From Paenibacillus_E qinlingensis (GTDB taxonomy: Bacteria > Bacillota > Bacilli > Paenibacillales > NBRC-103111), in NCBI RefSeq assembly GCF_028746185.1, contig NZ_JAQIVH010000033.1, positions 75,728-139,727 on the forward strand: a DNA stretch of 64,000 bases. Direction: 5' to 3'. Both the position numbers and the translations under genes were made by a program. The stretch's first letter is position 1, and every line of letters starts with the position of its first letter. Below are positions 43,653 through 52,923 of this stretch, one piece after another. Below the pieces are notes generated by a model. It had not been told where the DNA came from, did no database searches, and saw only the letters and a list, made by a program, of their open reading frames with translations.

Positions 43653-44690
43653 CTAAGTCTTCATTTTCCTCTGCCGATATTCCGTAGGTGTGAATCCCAT
43701 ATGACGCTTAAACATTTTGGAGAAATGAACATAATCCGGAAAGCCAACAGCAGCACTTACTTCATAAACTTTATTAGCCGATTCAAAGAGCAGTTCTGCC
43801 GCTTTATCCATTCTAAGTCTGATCAAATATTGGCTGAACGGAACACCGAGCTCTGTTTTGAACATATAACTAAAATTCGGCGGCTTCACCTCAAGCTCCT
43901 GAGCAATTTTCGTTAACGTCAGATCAGGGTCACCGAAATGCTTTTCCACATAGGCTATTGCCGATTGAATGACTTTGCCATATCCCCAATTCCTTATACC
44001 TCTAATCATTTTCATGGAATCATATAAATAGGCCGTGAATGTAGCAAGAGTGATCTTGTCTGTACCTCGTGCGAACGGTAACTCTTTTCCTGCAATCGAT
44101 CGAAATTCGTCCTCTAGTAATGCGATATAACCTGTAAGCTTTCTCTCCATATCATAGGTAGAGAGACTGTACGCCATAAGCTCATGCTGCAAAAAGTTCA
44201 GCTCTTTCTCTACTTCCAGCTCACGGAGATTCCATAGATGATTAGCCAGTTGCTTTGCACTCGTTTTGAACGACCATAACTGTTCTTTGCTATCATGAAC
44301 AATGCGCGCTTTCTCCAGCTGTATCTTCTCCCGCAAGGCATTTAACGTCGGCAGCAAGTTATCTTCGTTGACTGGTTTCAATAAGTAGTCGGCTGCACCA
44401 GCGCGCATTGCTTGCTGTGCGTATTCAAACTCCCCATAACCGGAAACTACGATGACCGAAGAGGCGATGCCCTCCTGCCTAAGGGCCGACATAAAGGTCA
44501 ATCCGTCCATCAGCGGCATACGAATATCCGTAATAATGATGTCCGGCAAATGCTGCCTTGCCAATTCCATAGCCTGCAGCCCATCCTCGGCTTCCCCCAC
44601 TACCTTGATGCCCTCTGCTTCTGACTCCAAGAGAGCAACTAGCCCCATTCTGACTATAGGTTCATCTTCAGCAACAACGACTGTCAGCAT
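43653..44690 (-). CDS. YesN-type response regulator with AraC output domain
   Basis: 345 residues. Receiver domain at residues 1-120 (VVVAEDEPIVRMGL, phospho-acceptor Asp in IIITDIRMPLMDG, Lys in LLKPV). C-terminal AraC helix-turn-helix pair (LTLTKIAQELEVKPPNFSYMFKTELGVPFSQYLIRLRMDKAAELL). Overlaps the kinase gene by 7 bases. Likely controls the linked LplABC-type transporter. Confidence 0.93.
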   Translation of the reverse strand: MLTVVVAEDEPIVRMGLVALLESEAEGIKVVGEAEDGLQAMELARQHLPDIIITDIRMPLMDGLTFMSALRQEGIASSVIVVSGYGEFEYAQQAMRAGAADYLLKPVNEDNLLPTLNALREKIQLEKARIVHDSKEQLWSFKTSAKQLANHLWNLRELEVEKELNFLQHELMAYSLSTYDMERKLTGYIALLEDEFRSIAGKELPFARGTDKITLATFTAYLYDSMKMIRGIRNWGYGKVIQSAIAYVEKHFGDPDLTLTKIAQELEVKPPNFSYMFKTELGVPFSQYLIRLRMDKAAELLFESANKVYEVSAAVGFPDYVHFSKMFKRHMGFTPTEYRQRKMKT

Positions 44691-46477
44691 ACAGATTGCT
44701 CCTTCCGATAAGGCATTCTAATCTCAACAACCGTTCCGCTGCTTGCTGAACTCACAATGGAAAGCCCGTACGGTTCGCCAAACTCAAGTCTCAGCCTACT
44801 GTGGACATTCCACATGCCAATTCCTCCGAATGGCGCACTCTCCTGCAGCATTTGTTCCTCCGTCATAAAGGAGAAAGCATGGTTATACGTCTCCACGAGC
44901 TCCGGCGGCATCCCCTTGCCTCTGTCAATAATCAGAAGTTTGACCCCAGAATCATCGAAACTGGCTCGGAGACCAATATACTCGGGCTTTATCAAATAAT
45001 TCTCGTAGCCGTGAATAAAAGCATTCTCAACAATCGGCTGCACAGTGAGCCGCAGCGTATGAATATCCTTCAACCGGTCAAAGTCTAAATCAACGTCAAC
45101 TTCCAGACTCTGATAGCGTTCCTTCTGGATGTGAATATAGTTGAACATATGCTGGATTTCTTCAGCAAGCGAAACGGTGTCCTCCGGATTGTCGATGCTG
45201 TAGCGGAATAGATCCGACAACCAGACCGTCATTTGACTTATCGGTTTCACCTTAGCGATAATGCCATAGGCATTGATAACCCCCAGTGTATTATATAGAA
45301 AATGGGGATTGATTCTCGCCTGCAGCATCTGCAGCTTGGATTCCCGTTGATGAATAGCCATTTCTTTTTCCTTCAGATGAGAAATATGAATCATGTCGAT
45401 CAACCGATTTAAATCCTCCAACATCAGATTAAAGCCTCTATTTAAACTTCCGATTTCATCCTTGCGCAGCGGAGCACGTATGCTCAAGTCTCCCATCTCC
45501 ACCTTTTTCATCAAATTCATTAAGTGTGAGAGGGCACGTGTGATAGACAGGGAGAAACTTAGAATCGTTACAAAGGCAAGCGCAATGAGCAGTAAAACAA
45601 ATCCAAGTGTGAGATTTCGAAAATAGATCAGATCTTCCATCAATTCGCGCAGCGGAACTTCCGACACAATTGTTAGGCCCGTCGATGCTGAGCGATTGTA
45701 CGCAACAATTGTCTTTCCCGCTCCTGATCCATTCGTAAAGTAAGGGGAGTTCATGTCTTTGAAACGGCTCTTATAAAGCTCAGGCAGCAGCTGCTGCCTC
45801 CTATCCGAATCCGGGTGATACAGATACCGGTCATCCGTGTTCACAATGGAGATGATCCCCGTTTTGCCAAGCTGAGCTTGGTTAATGATGTTGGTCGTTC
45901 GGTTCAAGGATAAATCAATGATCAGATATCCCGCCGTTACATATGTGACATTATCTATGATTCTTCGAAAGACCGTAATAACCTCGGTTCCATCCACCGT
46001 TTTGCTGATGCCCAGAATTCGGAAATTGTCTTTGTTGTTCTCAGATAATTCTTTACGGTACATGGCTACTCGATCTGAAAAAGCGATATTGCTATAATAA
46101 GGACCTTTCAGTGAAATAATGGACAGTCCATAAATATCGTCTCGATTATATACCGTATTGGGTATAAGGTCTGCTTGGATTCGGGAGCTTAAATCATAAT
46201 AATCATATTGTTGACTAGGGTTTATTTTAACAAATTGTTGTACGAGAGGTTGGGTAAGTAGAGGGAGTGTCGCCTTCTTGATATCTGAAAAATAGACATC
46301 AAGATTGTAGTTCATTTGACGCATAAGCTGCTGACTGTTATTGATGGCATTATCCTCGATGGTTTCCATGGAGCGATCATACCAGAACTTACCGAGGACT
46401 AAAAAAGGCACACAGAAGAAGCCGAAAAAGAGCAGAACCAGCTTTAACTTGATCGTCATCGTCTTGATTCGCATCAT
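44684..46477 (-). CDS. YesM-type sensor histidine kinase
   Basis: 597 residues. Membrane segment at 10-30, a dCache-like extracellular domain (to about 285), second membrane segment (about 288-310), HAMP, then the His_kinase motif QARINPHFLYNTLGVINAYG with phospho-accepting His and a HATPase domain (VENAFIHGYENYL, IDRGKGMPPE, GGIGMWNVHSRL). Senses an external sugar-related signal in related systems. Downstream of the LplC-type permease in the same operon. Confidence 0.93.
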   Translation of the reverse strand: MMRIKTMTIKLKLVLLFFGFFCVPFLVLGKFWYDRSMETIEDNAINNSQQLMRQMNYNLDVYFSDIKKATLPLLTQPLVQQFVKINPSQQYDYYDLSSRIQADLIPNTVYNRDDIYGLSIISLKGPYYSNIAFSDRVAMYRKELSENNKDNFRILGISKTVDGTEVITVFRRIIDNVTYVTAGYLIIDLSLNRTTNIINQAQLGKTGIISIVNTDDRYLYHPDSDRRQQLLPELYKSRFKDMNSPYFTNGSGAGKTIVAYNRSASTGLTIVSEVPLRELMEDLIYFRNLTLGFVLLLIALAFVTILSFSLSITRALSHLMNLMKKVEMGDLSIRAPLRKDEIGSLNRGFNLMLEDLNRLIDMIHISHLKEKEMAIHQRESKLQMLQARINPHFLYNTLGVINAYGIIAKVKPISQMTVWLSDLFRYSIDNPEDTVSLAEEIQHMFNYIHIQKERYQSLEVDVDLDFDRLKDIHTLRLTVQPIVENAFIHGYENYLIKPEYIGLRASFDDSGVKLLIIDRGKGMPPELVETYNHAFSFMTEEQMLQESAPFGGIGMWNVHSRLRLEFGEPYGLSIVSSASSGTVVEIRMPYRKEQSVC

Positions 46478-46561
46478 ACATTCCCCTTTTTCTTCTTCCC
46501 TCTGTGCTTCTGAGATGTTTGTATCATCTTAGCCTATTTATCGTCATCAGGGAACCCTCTT

Positions 46562-47431
46562 CTATTCCTTAAGCGAACCCAGCATAGCACCTTTCACAAA
46601 GTGCTTCTGAAGGAGGGGATATACGATTAGAATCGGCAAGGTAGCAACCAACACGATGCCCGCCTTCATCATTTCCGGCGTAAACTGCGTGCTTAGCTGG
46701 AAATCGCTCATTCCGGTATTGGCACCATTGTCTACAATGAGGTTACGCAGAAGAACCTGTAGCGGATACAACTCCCGCGAACGAATGTAGATGGTAGCGG
46801 AGAAATAGGAATTCCATTGGCTGACGGTATGAAATAAGGTGATAGTAGCCAGGACCGGCATAGATAGCGGCAATACGATGCGGCTGTAAATGCGCGCTTC
46901 CCCGCAGCCGTCCATTTTTGCCGCTTCAAACAACTCCCCGGGAACGCCTTGGAAAAAGGTCCGAATAATGAGAACGTAGAAGGCGCTCATCGCCCCGGGA
47001 ATAATAAGTGACCATAGCGAATTAATCATGCCCAGCTGCTTGACTAATAAGTAACTGGGGATCAAGGGTACAGGAAAAACAAACGTAACGACAATAAGTT
47101 TCATAATGATTTTCCGCCCTGGCATCATAGGCCTTGTGAGCGTGTAAGCCAGGAGCGAGCAAAGGAGCAGCGTCACGAGCGTTCCGACGACTGTGATATA
47201 AATACTTACTCCCATCGCCTGCCAAATGTCATCTAGTGCGAATATAGATGCATAAACATTAAGCTGCATGCCTTTAGGCCAGAGCCCTACCAATTTGGCA
47301 TTCGCGTATTCGGGCAGGCTAAGCGACACGGCCAGCAAATGAATGATCGGTGCGATCATGCTCAAACTGGCTGCAACCAAAACAATGACATTTACAGTTG
47401 AAAACCATTGAAAGGAACGAGCGGTTCTCAG
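46562..47431 (-). CDS. LplC/YtcP-type carbohydrate ABC permease, probable CTG start
   Basis: About 289 residues if translation begins at the CTG at 47431, which lies 6 bases after AGGAGGGG (47438-47445); an in-frame TAG stands just upstream, and no ATG, GTG or TTG occurs until the TTG at 47380. The extra 17 residues (RTARSFQWFSTVNVIV) restore the N-terminus normal for this family. Six membrane segments, coupling motif GELFEAAKMDGCGEARIYSRIVLPLSMP, and C-terminal KHFVKGAMLGSLKE. Forms the importer with the LplB-type permease. Confidence 0.88.
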   Translation of the reverse strand: MRTARSFQWFSTVNVIVLVAASLSMIAPIIHLLAVSLSLPEYANAKLVGLWPKGMQLNVYASIFALDDIWQAMGVSIYITVVGTLVTLLLCSLLAYTLTRPMMPGRKIIMKLIVVTFVFPVPLIPSYLLVKQLGMINSLWSLIIPGAMSAFYVLIIRTFFQGVPGELFEAAKMDGCGEARIYSRIVLPLSMPVLATITLFHTVSQWNSYFSATIYIRSRELYPLQVLLRNLIVDNGANTGMSDFQLSTQFTPEMMKAGIVLVATLPILIVYPLLQKHFVKGAMLGSLKE

Positions 47432-47443
47432 ATCAATCCCCTC

Positions 47444-48343
47444 CTAATAAACACTTTCTCCTGTTGTTTTTTTGCTCAGTGCATTCACGAAAGTCAACAG
47501 AATGAAACCGATGACCGATTTAAACAAACCGATGGCGGTGGAATAACTGTACTGACTGTCTAACAAGCCAACTCTATAAATAAATGTGTCGAAGACCTCA
47601 CCGACATCTCGCACAAGCGGGTTGAGGAACATGAGCATTTGCTCAATATTGGCATCCAGCAAATTGCCTACTCGAAGAAGCAACAGAACAATGATGGCCG
47701 GCATCAACGATGGCAGCGTAATCGACCATATTTGACGCAATCGGCTTGCACCATCCACGGTAGCGGCTTCATATAGACTAGGATTGATTCCGGCTAGTGC
47801 AGCCAAATAGATGATGGTCCCCCAGCCGATCTCTTTCCAAATGCTGATGGAGATAATCGTCCCAAGAAACGTTGTCGAATTTCCCAAGAAATCAAAGGGA
47901 CCGAGACCGATGTTAGACAAAAGTTGGTTCATAAAGCCTTTAGTCTCAAGAAGATTGGAAAAGATACCGCCTACAATGACCCAGGAAAGGAAATGCGGCA
48001 AATATAACATCGTCTGAAGCGGACGTTTCAACCACATTACCCGCAATTCATTCAGCAGCAAGGCCAGTACCAATGGTGCCGGGAAACCAAATATAAGGGA
48101 GTAAAGCCCTAACTTTAATGAGTTGCGCATAATAATCCAGAAATCATCATAGCGAAACAGCGTAAGAAAATGATCCAAACCAACCCATTTACTATGCAAG
48201 AAACCTTGAAATAAGTTGTAATTCTGAAAGGCGATGATGTTGCCAAACAGAGGAATATACTTGAATGTAAAAAAGTAAGCTAAACCGGGGATGGCCATAA
48301 GAATAAGCACCCAGGATTCCTTGAGACGGATCTGTGCAAACAG
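47444..48343 (-). CDS. LplB-type carbohydrate ABC permease, probable CTG start
   Basis: About 299 residues from a CTG at 48343 placed 6 bases after AAGGGGGAG; a GTG at 48310 is the alternative but would truncate the usual cytoplasmic N-terminus (FAQIRLKESW precedes VLILMAIPG). Family marks: FKYIPLFGNIIAFQNYNL, PSLYEAATVDGASRLRQIWSITLPSL, and NPLVRDVGEVFDTFIYRVGL. Six membrane segments. Confidence 0.88.
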   Translation of the reverse strand: MFAQIRLKESWVLILMAIPGLAYFFTFKYIPLFGNIIAFQNYNLFQGFLHSKWVGLDHFLTLFRYDDFWIIMRNSLKLGLYSLIFGFPAPLVLALLLNELRVMWLKRPLQTMLYLPHFLSWVIVGGIFSNLLETKGFMNQLLSNIGLGPFDFLGNSTTFLGTIISISIWKEIGWGTIIYLAALAGINPSLYEAATVDGASRLRQIWSITLPSLMPAIIVLLLLRVGNLLDANIEQMLMFLNPLVRDVGEVFDTFIYRVGLLDSQYSYSTAIGLFKSVIGFILLTFVNALSKKTTGESVY

Positions 48344-48449
48344 GGCGTTCTCCCCCTTATCTTAATATTCATCGCTAAGAAATTCAGTGGATCGGGCAGC
48401 ACGAGTTCAAGTCGTACCCTGACCCGACCCACGTTTAGCTTCAGTCCAT

Positions 48450-50060
48450 TTATTTACTATTAAATTTGTTATACCAATCTGTCGCTTCTTTAATGGAAGC
48501 ATCTCCGCCGCGCTTTTTCCATTCAACAACAAAATTGTCGAACGCGGAATCTAGCGGTTCTTTTCCCGTAAGCACTTTAGCGAACATGTCCAGGAATAGT
48601 GTGCCTTGAGCAGCTCCGATATTTAATTCTGGATGGCTCGCAAGCGATTCCAGGCGAGGCATATATTTCGCTTCGTTCGGAATTAAACTTCCTTTTGACG
48701 TAGCATATCCCTTTGCAATTTTTTCGGATTCTGGGAGTGCCTTAAGCACTAGCGGAGCTGCAAATCCGATCTCGCGAGGGTTAAGCGAAACCTGATACAT
48801 CTGGAAGGCATTCTTCTCTACGTTGACCGGTTGATTAATATCGTATTTGATTTGTCCGTTTTCTTCCGTATAATTTTGGCCTTTGATGCCATATGCGAAG
48901 AATTGATCAGCATCCGGAGAGCTGTAAGCCCACTCCAGGTATTTGATGATGTTCTCCGGATTTTTGGCCTTGGCCGGGATCACCCATACGTAATAAATCT
49001 CATCGGATTGCAGCGCCATTCCTTTATCACCGCGAGGGCCTTGCGGAGGGGCAATCATGCTGACAGACGCGCTTGGTTGGTTAAGAAACGTTTTCTGGGC
49101 GTTATCCTTGCCATAACCGGCTAAGTATTGATAAACAGCAGCACCCCAAACCCCAACTTCCCCTTTGGCAATGGAAGCATTCTGCTCATCTTCTTTTTTC
49201 ACGAACAAATTGGGATTGATATACCCTTTATCGTATAGCTGCTTATAGAAAGCGATTGCTTCCTTCATTCTAGGATCGATGATATCCGGCGTGAGCTGTC
49301 CGTTCTTGAGACTCCATTTGTTCGTATGAACACCGAAGGCAGGGGTGAAAATATCCGTCCAAATAATATTGTTGAACATCCCTAAGCCATACTCATCATT
49401 CGGATCGCCATTCCCGTTCATATCTTCTTTCTTAACCGCTTCGAAGAAGGCTAAGTACTCCTCGAGTGTCTTAGGAGCGTCCATCTTGAGCTTATCCAGC
49501 CAATCCTGGCGAATGAAGATGGAACGGTCCGCCGGTACGCCACGGGTAACAGGTATCCCGTAAATTTTACCGTCCTTGGAAATTCGCGGACTTTTCCAGA
49601 ATTCTGCGGGTATTTTCTTTTTCAGGGTAGGCGCGTATTTATCAATGAGGGGACCAAGTTCGAGAAATACACCTTGATCGACGGCACCGCTGTGGATGGT
49701 GGATACGATGCTGTCCGTCCGGATCATATCAGCAAGATCGCCGGATGCAAAGCGAAGCGACAGCTGCTGGGCATAATCGCTATGTCCCAAGAAATCATAC
49801 TTCACATTGAAACCGGATAACCGGTTCAGTTCCTTCTTATAGATATCGTCTTCTTTGGCTTGCTTGGCATAGGCGAATTCAGAATGGGACAGCAGAATAT
49901 GAATAGGATCGGCAGCGGACGTTTTTGTTGTGGAAGTCGCTGTCGATTCATTGGCAGAATTGCCGCATCCAGCTATCATGACCACCGACATCAAAGCGCC
50001 AACTAGCGTGACAGCGCTCCGCTTGCGGAAGAAACGGGAGTTACTCGTAAGTGCTTTCAA
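48450..50060 (-). CDS. LplA-type solute-binding lipoprotein
   Basis: 536 residues from a TTG start following GAGGGG. Lipoprotein signal ending VVMIAGC. The body is a family 1 type binding protein of the LplA/YtcQ group (LTSDEYGL-like NDEYGLGMFNNI, KDGKIYGIPVTRG, YSSPDADQFFAYGIKGQNY). Likely binds an oligosaccharide of plant or fungal cell wall. First gene of a five-gene unit (SBP, LplB, LplC, YesM, YesN). Confidence 0.92.
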   Translation of the reverse strand: MKALTSNSRFFRKRSAVTLVGALMSVVMIAGCGNSANESTATSTTKTSAADPIHILLSHSEFAYAKQAKEDDIYKKELNRLSGFNVKYDFLGHSDYAQQLSLRFASGDLADMIRTDSIVSTIHSGAVDQGVFLELGPLIDKYAPTLKKKIPAEFWKSPRISKDGKIYGIPVTRGVPADRSIFIRQDWLDKLKMDAPKTLEEYLAFFEAVKKEDMNGNGDPNDEYGLGMFNNIIWTDIFTPAFGVHTNKWSLKNGQLTPDIIDPRMKEAIAFYKQLYDKGYINPNLFVKKEDEQNASIAKGEVGVWGAAVYQYLAGYGKDNAQKTFLNQPSASVSMIAPPQGPRGDKGMALQSDEIYYVWVIPAKAKNPENIIKYLEWAYSSPDADQFFAYGIKGQNYTEENGQIKYDINQPVNVEKNAFQMYQVSLNPREIGFAAPLVLKALPESEKIAKGYATSKGSLIPNEAKYMPRLESLASHPELNIGAAQGTLFLDMFAKVLTGKEPLDSAFDNFVVEWKKRGGDASIKEATDWYNKFNSK

Positions 50061-50307
50061 CTGAAGCAGCCCCTCTCAAATTTTCTTTCTTTATTATCAT
50101 AGGCCCATGATAGATTTCATTATATGAGCATTTACAATAATTTCACATGTGTTTTCAGTCAAAATTATGTATTTATACAAAATACATCATTCTTTCACAG
50201 CACCAAAAAAACGGCCCCAATCCAATGAAAGGAAGGGTGCGAATCCGCTTCTATCATTTTCGCTTCGAGCTATTTATTAGGTTAAACATATAAACGCTTC
50301 TATTTGA

Positions 50308-50350
50308 AAAAAGGACATGTCTCCTTTACAAACAAGGAGACACATCCTTT
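50308..50350 (-). terminator. Terminator of the NreABC-like operon
   Basis: Minus-strand stem AAAGGATGTGTCTCCTT / AAGGAGACATGTCCTTT followed by TTTCAAA, beginning at the stop codon of the kinase gene. The 50061-50307 gap beyond it is AT-rich promoter DNA of the LplA-type gene. Confidence 0.88.
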
Positions 50351-51465
50351 TATATCTTCATTGGAACTATCAACGTTACAGTAGTCCCTTCTCCAACGAC
50401 AGAGTCAATCGTGACTTTGCCGCCAATACTCTTTGCTCGCTCTTCCATACTAAACAGGCCCACACCTTTGGCACTGCTGTTTCTGGCAAAGCCTTGACCT
50501 CTATCCGCTATTCCAACCACGACAAAGCCATCCGTTTCTTTCACGACAACACTTGCCTCTGACACGCCCGCATATTTAGCAATATTCGTAAGCGCTTCTT
50601 GTATGACACGATATATAGTGGTTTCCTCTAGGGCGCCAAGTCGTCTGCGCAAATGGCTATTCAACTCTACCCGTATGCCATGGTGATCCGTAAAATTTTC
50701 TATATAGGTACGGATAGCAGGTATGACGCCTAAATCATCCAAAACGGAAGGACGGATTTGCCAAGCCAGACTTCGTACCTCTTCGATGATTCCAGTTACA
50801 TGTTGCCGAAGTCGCGTTAGTTCCGTCTGATCTGTTTCCCCTTCTCCAATAAGTCGATCCATCTGGATCAACAACGAGAATAAGCTTTGTCCAATCCCAT
50901 CATGCAGCTCGCGGGAAAACTTTCTTCGTTCTTCCTCTTGAATTTGCATCACCTGTGACATCATCAGCTGAAGCTCTTCTTCCACCCGTTTAAGTTGCGT
51001 GACTTCATTTCTAATCGCCAAATATTGATGGATCTCGCCTTGGTTATCCACAAAGGGCACGATCGTTGTGTCTACCCAATAATAGGTGCCGTCTTTGGCT
51101 TTGTTTTTCATCTCGCCACGCCATACGTGCCCCGAGGAAATCGTTCGCCATAAGTCGGCCATAAAGTCTTTTCCATGATGACCGGAATTAATAATTCGAT
51201 GGTCTAGACCGAGAAGCTCACTTCGCGCATACTTAGAAATTTCGCAAAATTTATCATTCACATATTGAATTTTTCCTTTATGGTCCGTAACCGCTACGAT
51301 GGAGGATTCATCGAGAGCAAATTTAACATTGGATAATTGTTTAAGCGACTGTCTTAAATCCTGTTGAAACAACGAGTCCGTGATATGTTCATCAAGGCGA
51401 CTTAACAATTCAGTTACATTTTCGCCGATGACTTCCGGGTATTCCCGGTTCAAATCCTTACTCAA
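50350..51465 (-). CDS. PAS-domain sensor histidine kinase (HisKA_3, NarX/NreB-like)
   Basis: 371 residues, soluble (no membrane segment). Probable TTG start overlapping the response-regulator stop by 8 bases. A PAS domain at about 50-165 (AVTDHKGKIQYVNDKFCEISKYARSELLGLDHRIINSGHH...WVDTTIVPF), then HisKA_3 with phospho-accepting His in RRKFSRELHDGIGQSLF and a HATPase_c domain (IQEALTNIAKYA, DRGQGF, GVGLFSMEERA). The NreB oxygen sensor has four cysteines holding a [4Fe-4S] cluster in its PAS region; this protein has a single Cys, so if it senses oxygen it must use another cofactor. Confidence 0.88.
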   Translation of the reverse strand: MSKDLNREYPEVIGENVTELLSRLDEHITDSLFQQDLRQSLKQLSNVKFALDESSIVAVTDHKGKIQYVNDKFCEISKYARSELLGLDHRIINSGHHGKDFMADLWRTISSGHVWRGEMKNKAKDGTYYWVDTTIVPFVDNQGEIHQYLAIRNEVTQLKRVEEELQLMMSQVMQIQEEERRKFSRELHDGIGQSLFSLLIQMDRLIGEGETDQTELTRLRQHVTGIIEEVRSLAWQIRPSVLDDLGVIPAIRTYIENFTDHHGIRVELNSHLRRRLGALEETTIYRVIQEALTNIAKYAGVSEASVVVKETDGFVVVGIADRGQGFARNSSAKGVGLFSMEERAKSIGGKVTIDSVVGEGTTVTLIVPMKI

Positions 51466-52108
51466 AGTTCAACAATCCTTTCTTCGCCGCATATTTCACT
51501 AACTCCGGTCTTGTCTTTAGGCCTAGCTTCTCCATGACGTTGCTTTTATGTGATTCCACGGTTTTAACGCTAATAATCAATTGTTCTGCGATTTCCTTAT
51601 TGGAGAATCCTTTGGCGATTAAAGCCAGAACTTCCCGTTCACGTTCCGAAAGTGATCCGAAAGTGTCGACATTCTCGCCTTGCTTCAACTGTTCGATATA
51701 TTCATTCATAAGCCGCTTCGTCGCCGTTGGGTAGAGATAGGCATTTCCCGCTGCAACGGAGCGGATGGCTGTCAATAACTCCTCATGCGGTGCACTTTTT
51801 AAAATGTATCCAGAAGCGCCAACGTGAATGGCTCTAAATAAGTATTCATCATCGTCATGCATCGTTAATATCAGAATAGCCAAGTCGGGCATTAATCGCC
51901 GCAGTTCCGCCGTCGCAGTTAGCCCATCCATGCCAGCTGGCATGTTCAGGTCCATCAAGACCACATCCGGCTTCAGCAATTGAGCTGCCCCAATCCCCTC
52001 TTCACCGTCAGCTGCTTCCCCGATGACTTCCATATTATGCTTACCATGGAGCAGCATCATTAAGCCGGATCTAACTACAGCATGATCGTCCACTACAAGA
52101 ATTCTCAG
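51458..52108 (-). CDS. NarL/LuxR-family response regulator (NreC-like), probable CTG start
   Basis: About 216 residues from a CTG at 52108 that follows AGGGGGGAG by 4 bases and gives the normal RILVVDDHAVVRSGL beginning; an ATG at 52135 has no ribosome site. Receiver domain with phospho-acceptor Asp in VVLMDLNMP and Lys in ILKSA; C-terminal LuxR helix-turn-helix (LSEREREVLALIAKGFSNKEIAEQLIISVKTVESHKSNVMEKLG). Partner of the downstream PAS kinase. Confidence 0.9.
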   Translation of the reverse strand: MRILVVDDHAVVRSGLMMLLHGKHNMEVIGEAADGEEGIGAAQLLKPDVVLMDLNMPAGMDGLTATAELRRLMPDLAILILTMHDDDEYLFRAIHVGASGYILKSAPHEELLTAIRSVAAGNAYLYPTATKRLMNEYIEQLKQGENVDTFGSLSEREREVLALIAKGFSNKEIAEQLIISVKTVESHKSNVMEKLGLKTRPELVKYAAKKGLLNFE

Positions 52109-52196
52109 CGTACTCCCCCCTTTTACCCCCATCATAACAAAATATATGTGTTCCTGTAAGGGTGACCTCACGCAGGTCGTAAGTCAATTATCCGAC

Positions 52197-52655
52197 TTAC
52201 TCCACAGCCGCCTCAACCTCGGAAAGATACGACACCAATGTGTCGATATTCTCTTGAACCGCTAGCAACTCGCCGTGTTCAAATCTGGTTTGTTCTCTTT
52301 TACCGATGAAGAGCAATCCCTTGATCTGAGAGCTAGCATTAGGAACGAGCGGAAAGACAGCCGCAGCCTGCAACTGCTCGGCAAGCATAAGCGGACAATG
52401 GAGTCTTTCTTGATGGTGCTGAGGATAGGTATCATCGAGCTTAACACATCTGCCTAAACGCAGCGCAGAACCAGCTAATCCCTGACCTTTTTTGATTACC
52501 ATTTGTTGATAACGATGATTACTGTTGCCGATGACATATTGCCAACGGATTCGCGCCGCATGCTCATGAAGAGGCGCAATTGCCACGAAATCGCATGACG
52601 TCAAGCTTCGCAATCGTTCTAACTCTCTTAACAAAGTTGCATCGTCTATCGCCAT
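52197..52655 (-). CDS. GAF-domain protein (NreA-like)
   Basis: About 152 residues from the ATG at 52655, preceded by GGAGGTGG. A single GAF domain: SCDFVAIAPLHEHAARIRWQYVIGNSN...KKGQGLAGSALRLGRCVKLDD...LAEQLQAAAVFPLV...IKGLLFIGKR. In Staphylococcus NreA is a GAF nitrate receptor that controls the NreB kinase, with contacts near a GLAG-type segment; the same order GAF-regulator-kinase here suggests that role, not proven. 88 bases upstream of the regulator. Confidence 0.78.
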   Translation of the reverse strand: MAIDDATLLRELERLRSLTSCDFVAIAPLHEHAARIRWQYVIGNSNHRYQQMVIKKGQGLAGSALRLGRCVKLDDTYPQHHQERLHCPLMLAEQLQAAAVFPLVPNASSQIKGLLFIGKREQTRFEHGELLAVQENIDTLVSYLSEVEAAVE

Positions 52656-52744
52656 TTGGGCCACCTCCGTTTTGACGCAGCAGTGCACAATTTCCATGCT
52701 TATCATTGTAAATGTTTGTTTCCGTCTTGTAAGTCAGGGAAAAC

Positions 52745-52798
52745 CCTGATTTCCCTATCAGGATTTCCTTACTAAATCGCTAGGGGAATCCTGATTCC
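52745..52798. promoter_or_regulatory. Palindrome cluster in the nreA-like / fnr divergent region
   Basis: CCTGATTTCCCTATCAGG (52745-52762) and the perfect GGAATCCTGATTCC (52785-52798) are two adjacent inverted repeats sharing the ATCAGGATT/AATCCTGAT core; further copies in part are at 52742 and 52844. Likely binding sites for a regulator of these genes, possibly the NreC-like protein. Confidence 0.45.
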
Positions 52799-52801
52799 TG
52801 C

Positions 52802-52817
52802 TGTGATTTTCCTCACA
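52802..52817. promoter_or_regulatory. Fnr box between the nreA-like and fnr genes
   Basis: TGTGATTTTCCTCACA is a perfect TGTGA-N6-TCACA site. No -10 hexamer lies at the class II distance in either direction, so it may serve autoregulation from another position. Confidence 0.7.
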
Positions 52818-52923
52818 GAAGATAGGGATTATTTCCTTCAAAGATCAGGTGAACCCCCGATAACCAACATGAACCAAAGACGTTATGATAGAGATAATAA
52901 CGAACGTCGAGGAGTTGGTCCCT

